From positions 1 to 64,000 of the forward strand of contig JAYZDF010000091.1 in the NCBI GenBank assembly GCA_036337945.1: a stretch of 64,000 nucleotides of DNA, given 5' to 3'. The notes beneath the pieces are model-generated. The model saw nothing but the letters and a program-made list of their open reading frames with translations. It was not told where the DNA came from and searched no databases. The translations under genes were made by a program, and so were the position numbers. Source of the stretch: JAYZDF01 sp036337945 (GTDB taxonomy: Bacteria; Myxococcota; Kuafuiibacteriia; Kuafuiibacteriales; Kuafuiibacteriaceae). Below are positions 62,752 through 64,000 of this stretch, piece after piece; within the stretch, counting starts at the first letter, position 1; each line of letters opens with the position of its first letter.

Positions 62752-63609
62752 ATGAAACCGAATACGTTCATGATTGCGTCCTTATGTTGCGCATTATTTC
62801 TGACTGCGCCGACGACGGCGGATTCGTTTGAATGTACTCGCACAAAGAATTACGATTTTGTTTCTCTTCGGTGGGAACAAGCCGCTCCTATTAAGCTTGC
62901 CGTCCGTGCGAACCCGAATCGACGAACCGATATCGTTCTTCTCGAAAATGCAATCGCTGCGAGTCTTAATTCGTGGTCGGAGCCAAGCTGCTCGAGTTTG
63001 GACTTTGAATATATCGGAGAAGTATCAGCGGATCGGCCTTTATCGGAAGTCAGCCAAGTGATTTCAATCTCTGAAGATTGGCAGGCCGACGATAGCGTTG
63101 TTGGGCTCACGACGATGACCTATACCGATAAGACGGGCTTGATTCGATATGGCAAAATTGAGCTCAATGAAGTCGACTTCGTTTTTATTGACGCGCTCCC
63201 AGACGGAGCTTGTACGTTTAGCAGGCAGTATGATTTGCAGTCGGTGCTCACTCACGAAATCGGGCACTTGATTGGCCTTGCTCATCTGAGTGTTGAAGAT
63301 GCACTTCTCAGAGAGGAGCTGGGAGAAGATCCCGCCACGATGTCTCGAGCTGTGGACAGTTGTACAATCGACTTTCGAACATTAGAGGCTGATGACCTTG
63401 AGGCGGCGTGTTACGTGTATCCAGCAGGACAAAATTCAAGAAGTTGTGCGACTTTACCACTACAGCAGACTCCGTTTGCGACAAATGAACCTTTTAGTTG
63501 CCAAGCCCTCGGCTCCAATAGCCCCGGAGAGGCATTTATATATATCGCACTGATTCTGTTTGGCATCTTGAGCCGCATGCGAAGCCGAGATAGACTCTCC
63601 ACGGACTAA
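62752..63609 (+). CDS. matrixin-like zinc metalloprotease with C-terminal anchor
   Basis: 285 residues from ATG 62752 with a signal peptide ending PTTADS. The catalytic motif HEIGHLIGLAH (HExxHxxGxxH) lies at about 167-177 and a Met-turn candidate PATMSRAV follows. Beta-strands and Cys residues suit an M10/M12-type astacin/matrixin domain. The C terminus has a hydrophobic span (AFIYIALILFGIL) and SRMRSRD after a Cys (FSCQALG), a divergent MYXO-CTERM-like pattern. No prodomain cysteine switch is obvious. Predicted to be an exported, surface-held endopeptidase. Unlinked to neighbours by spacing (40 bases after the LeuA-like gene). Confidence 0.85.
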   Translation: MKPNTFMIASLCCALFLTAPTTADSFECTRTKNYDFVSLRWEQAAPIKLAVRANPNRRTDIVLLENAIAASLNSWSEPSCSSLDFEYIGEVSADRPLSEVSQVISISEDWQADDSVVGLTTMTYTDKTGLIRYGKIELNEVDFVFIDALPDGACTFSRQYDLQSVLTHEIGHLIGLAHLSVEDALLREELGEDPATMSRAVDSCTIDFRTLEADDLEAACYVYPAGQNSRSCATLPLQQTPFATNEPFSCQALGSNSPGEAFIYIALILFGILSRMRSRDRLSTD

Positions 63610-63663
63610 GTTTTGGTCACGGACGGTTTGTCGTGTTGATCAAGACAATTTGGATGGGTCATT

Positions 63664-64000
63664 TTGCTTAGTAATCCACGAATGCTCGAAATCGCTCAAG
63701 CTGGAATAGCGGAAGCTGTTCGGCGAGGCGCAATATACGTCGATGTTAGATTGGAGGATACTGATTCCGAAGACATCATTATCCGCGATGGAAAAATGCT
63801 CGTTAATCATCGAGCGAGAGAGCAGGGCTTAGGTATAAGAGTTCTTGCTAATGGAGCCTGGGGATTTTCAGCGATTTCCGAACCAAACTTGCATGACGTT
63901 ACAGTAGCTGCGCGTCGAGCGGTTGAGCTGGCGAAGACCGCGGCAATCGTCCAAGTTCAGCCTGTTTCGTTGGTGCATGAATCGCCTCACTGCGGCATTT
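63664..64000 (+). CDS. TldD/PmbA-family protease, N-terminal part
   Basis: The frame runs off the right edge. From TTG 63664 (or ATG 63682) it reads LSNPRMLEIAQAGIAEAVRRGA, VDVRLEDTDSEDIIIRDGK, QGLGIRVLANGAWGFSAISEP and ARRAVELAKTA, the N-terminal domain of TldD-type metallopeptidases that act with PmbA on peptides and toxins. The metal-binding C-terminal domain lies beyond the window. A GGATGGG stretch before the TTG could act as a ribosome binding site. Whether it is TldD or PmbA is not decidable. Confidence 0.85.
   Translation, partial: MLSNPRMLEIAQAGIAEAVRRGAIYVDVRLEDTDSEDIIIRDGKMLVNHRAREQGLGIRVLANGAWGFSAISEPNLHDVTVAARRAVELAKTAAIVQVQPVSLVHESPHCGI

Overview
The window (64 kb, base composition near balanced by eye) is chromosomal DNA of a Gram-negative predatory-type deltaproteobacterial lineage, most likely Myxococcota/Bradymonadia. 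The evidence is a set of Asp-Ala-Gly-rich linkers in lipoproteins, ASH (choice-of-anchor D) repeat lipoproteins, a MYXO-CTERM-like C-terminal anchor, FHA proteins and a Ser/Thr kinase, together with Lnt, Wza-like and lipoprotein signals that imply an outer membrane. The lineage is an inference; there is no rRNA gene here to prove it. No tRNA, rRNA, CRISPR array, transposase or phage gene was seen. No intergenic gap exceeds 300 bases: the largest are 29350-29616, 32674-32917, 3027-3248 and 33170-33388, and apart from the hairpins listed I see nothing coding in them.

0-9.9 kb: housekeeping genes in alternating, often overlapping convergent pairs (gpmI 3' end, xth, def, ttcA), a coiled-coil protein, a small lipoprotein, a lipoprotein joining a c-type haem site to a copper type II monooxygenase, a PLP aminotransferase divergent from an asnB-type amidotransferase, and a stand-alone rlmK. 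9.9-21.5 kb: an ASH lipoprotein, two GT4 glycosyltransferases, and minus-strand operons thyA-folA-GT4 (4-base overlaps), htpG, and rimO-flippase-ugd. Polysaccharide genes (asnB-like, two GT4, ugd, flippase) are scattered among core genes.

21.7-33.2 kb: a divergent RadC and a run of surface or periplasmic proteins (ASH lipoproteins, FG-GAP lipoprotein, TIG-domain MYXO-CTERM protein, an ASH-vWA protein of 1018 residues), plus two soluble proteins of unknown role and a DUF5808 membrane protein. 33.4-37.3 kb: aerobic benzoyl-CoA (box) pathway genes boxB and boxC, divergent from boxR, whose start region carries TGCA repeats around its own -10 box. boxA and the CoA ligase are not in the window. Class II DAHP synthase and a divergent sodium:solute symporter follow.

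40.8-47.6 kb: DksA/TraR zinc-finger protein, a lipoprotein, a PA0069-type radical SAM protein, a glycine-zipper protein and two translationally coupled repeat lipoproteins. 47.7-60.1 kb is the most unusual part: three consecutive genes with FHA or FHA-like domains (FHA fused to a CpaF-like ATPase that has lost its Walker A lysine; a double-FHA, single-TM, helical-repeat protein; a degenerate FHA fused to a BY-kinase/ParA-type ATPase through a Trp-repeat linker), a Wza-like export protein, Lnt, FdhD, a lipoprotein and a membrane Ser/Thr kinase. I infer a phosphorylation-responsive envelope/polysaccharide export module. 60.3-64 kb: thiolase and a LeuA-family synthase in an operon, a matrixin-like metalloprotease and the start of a TldD/PmbA protein.
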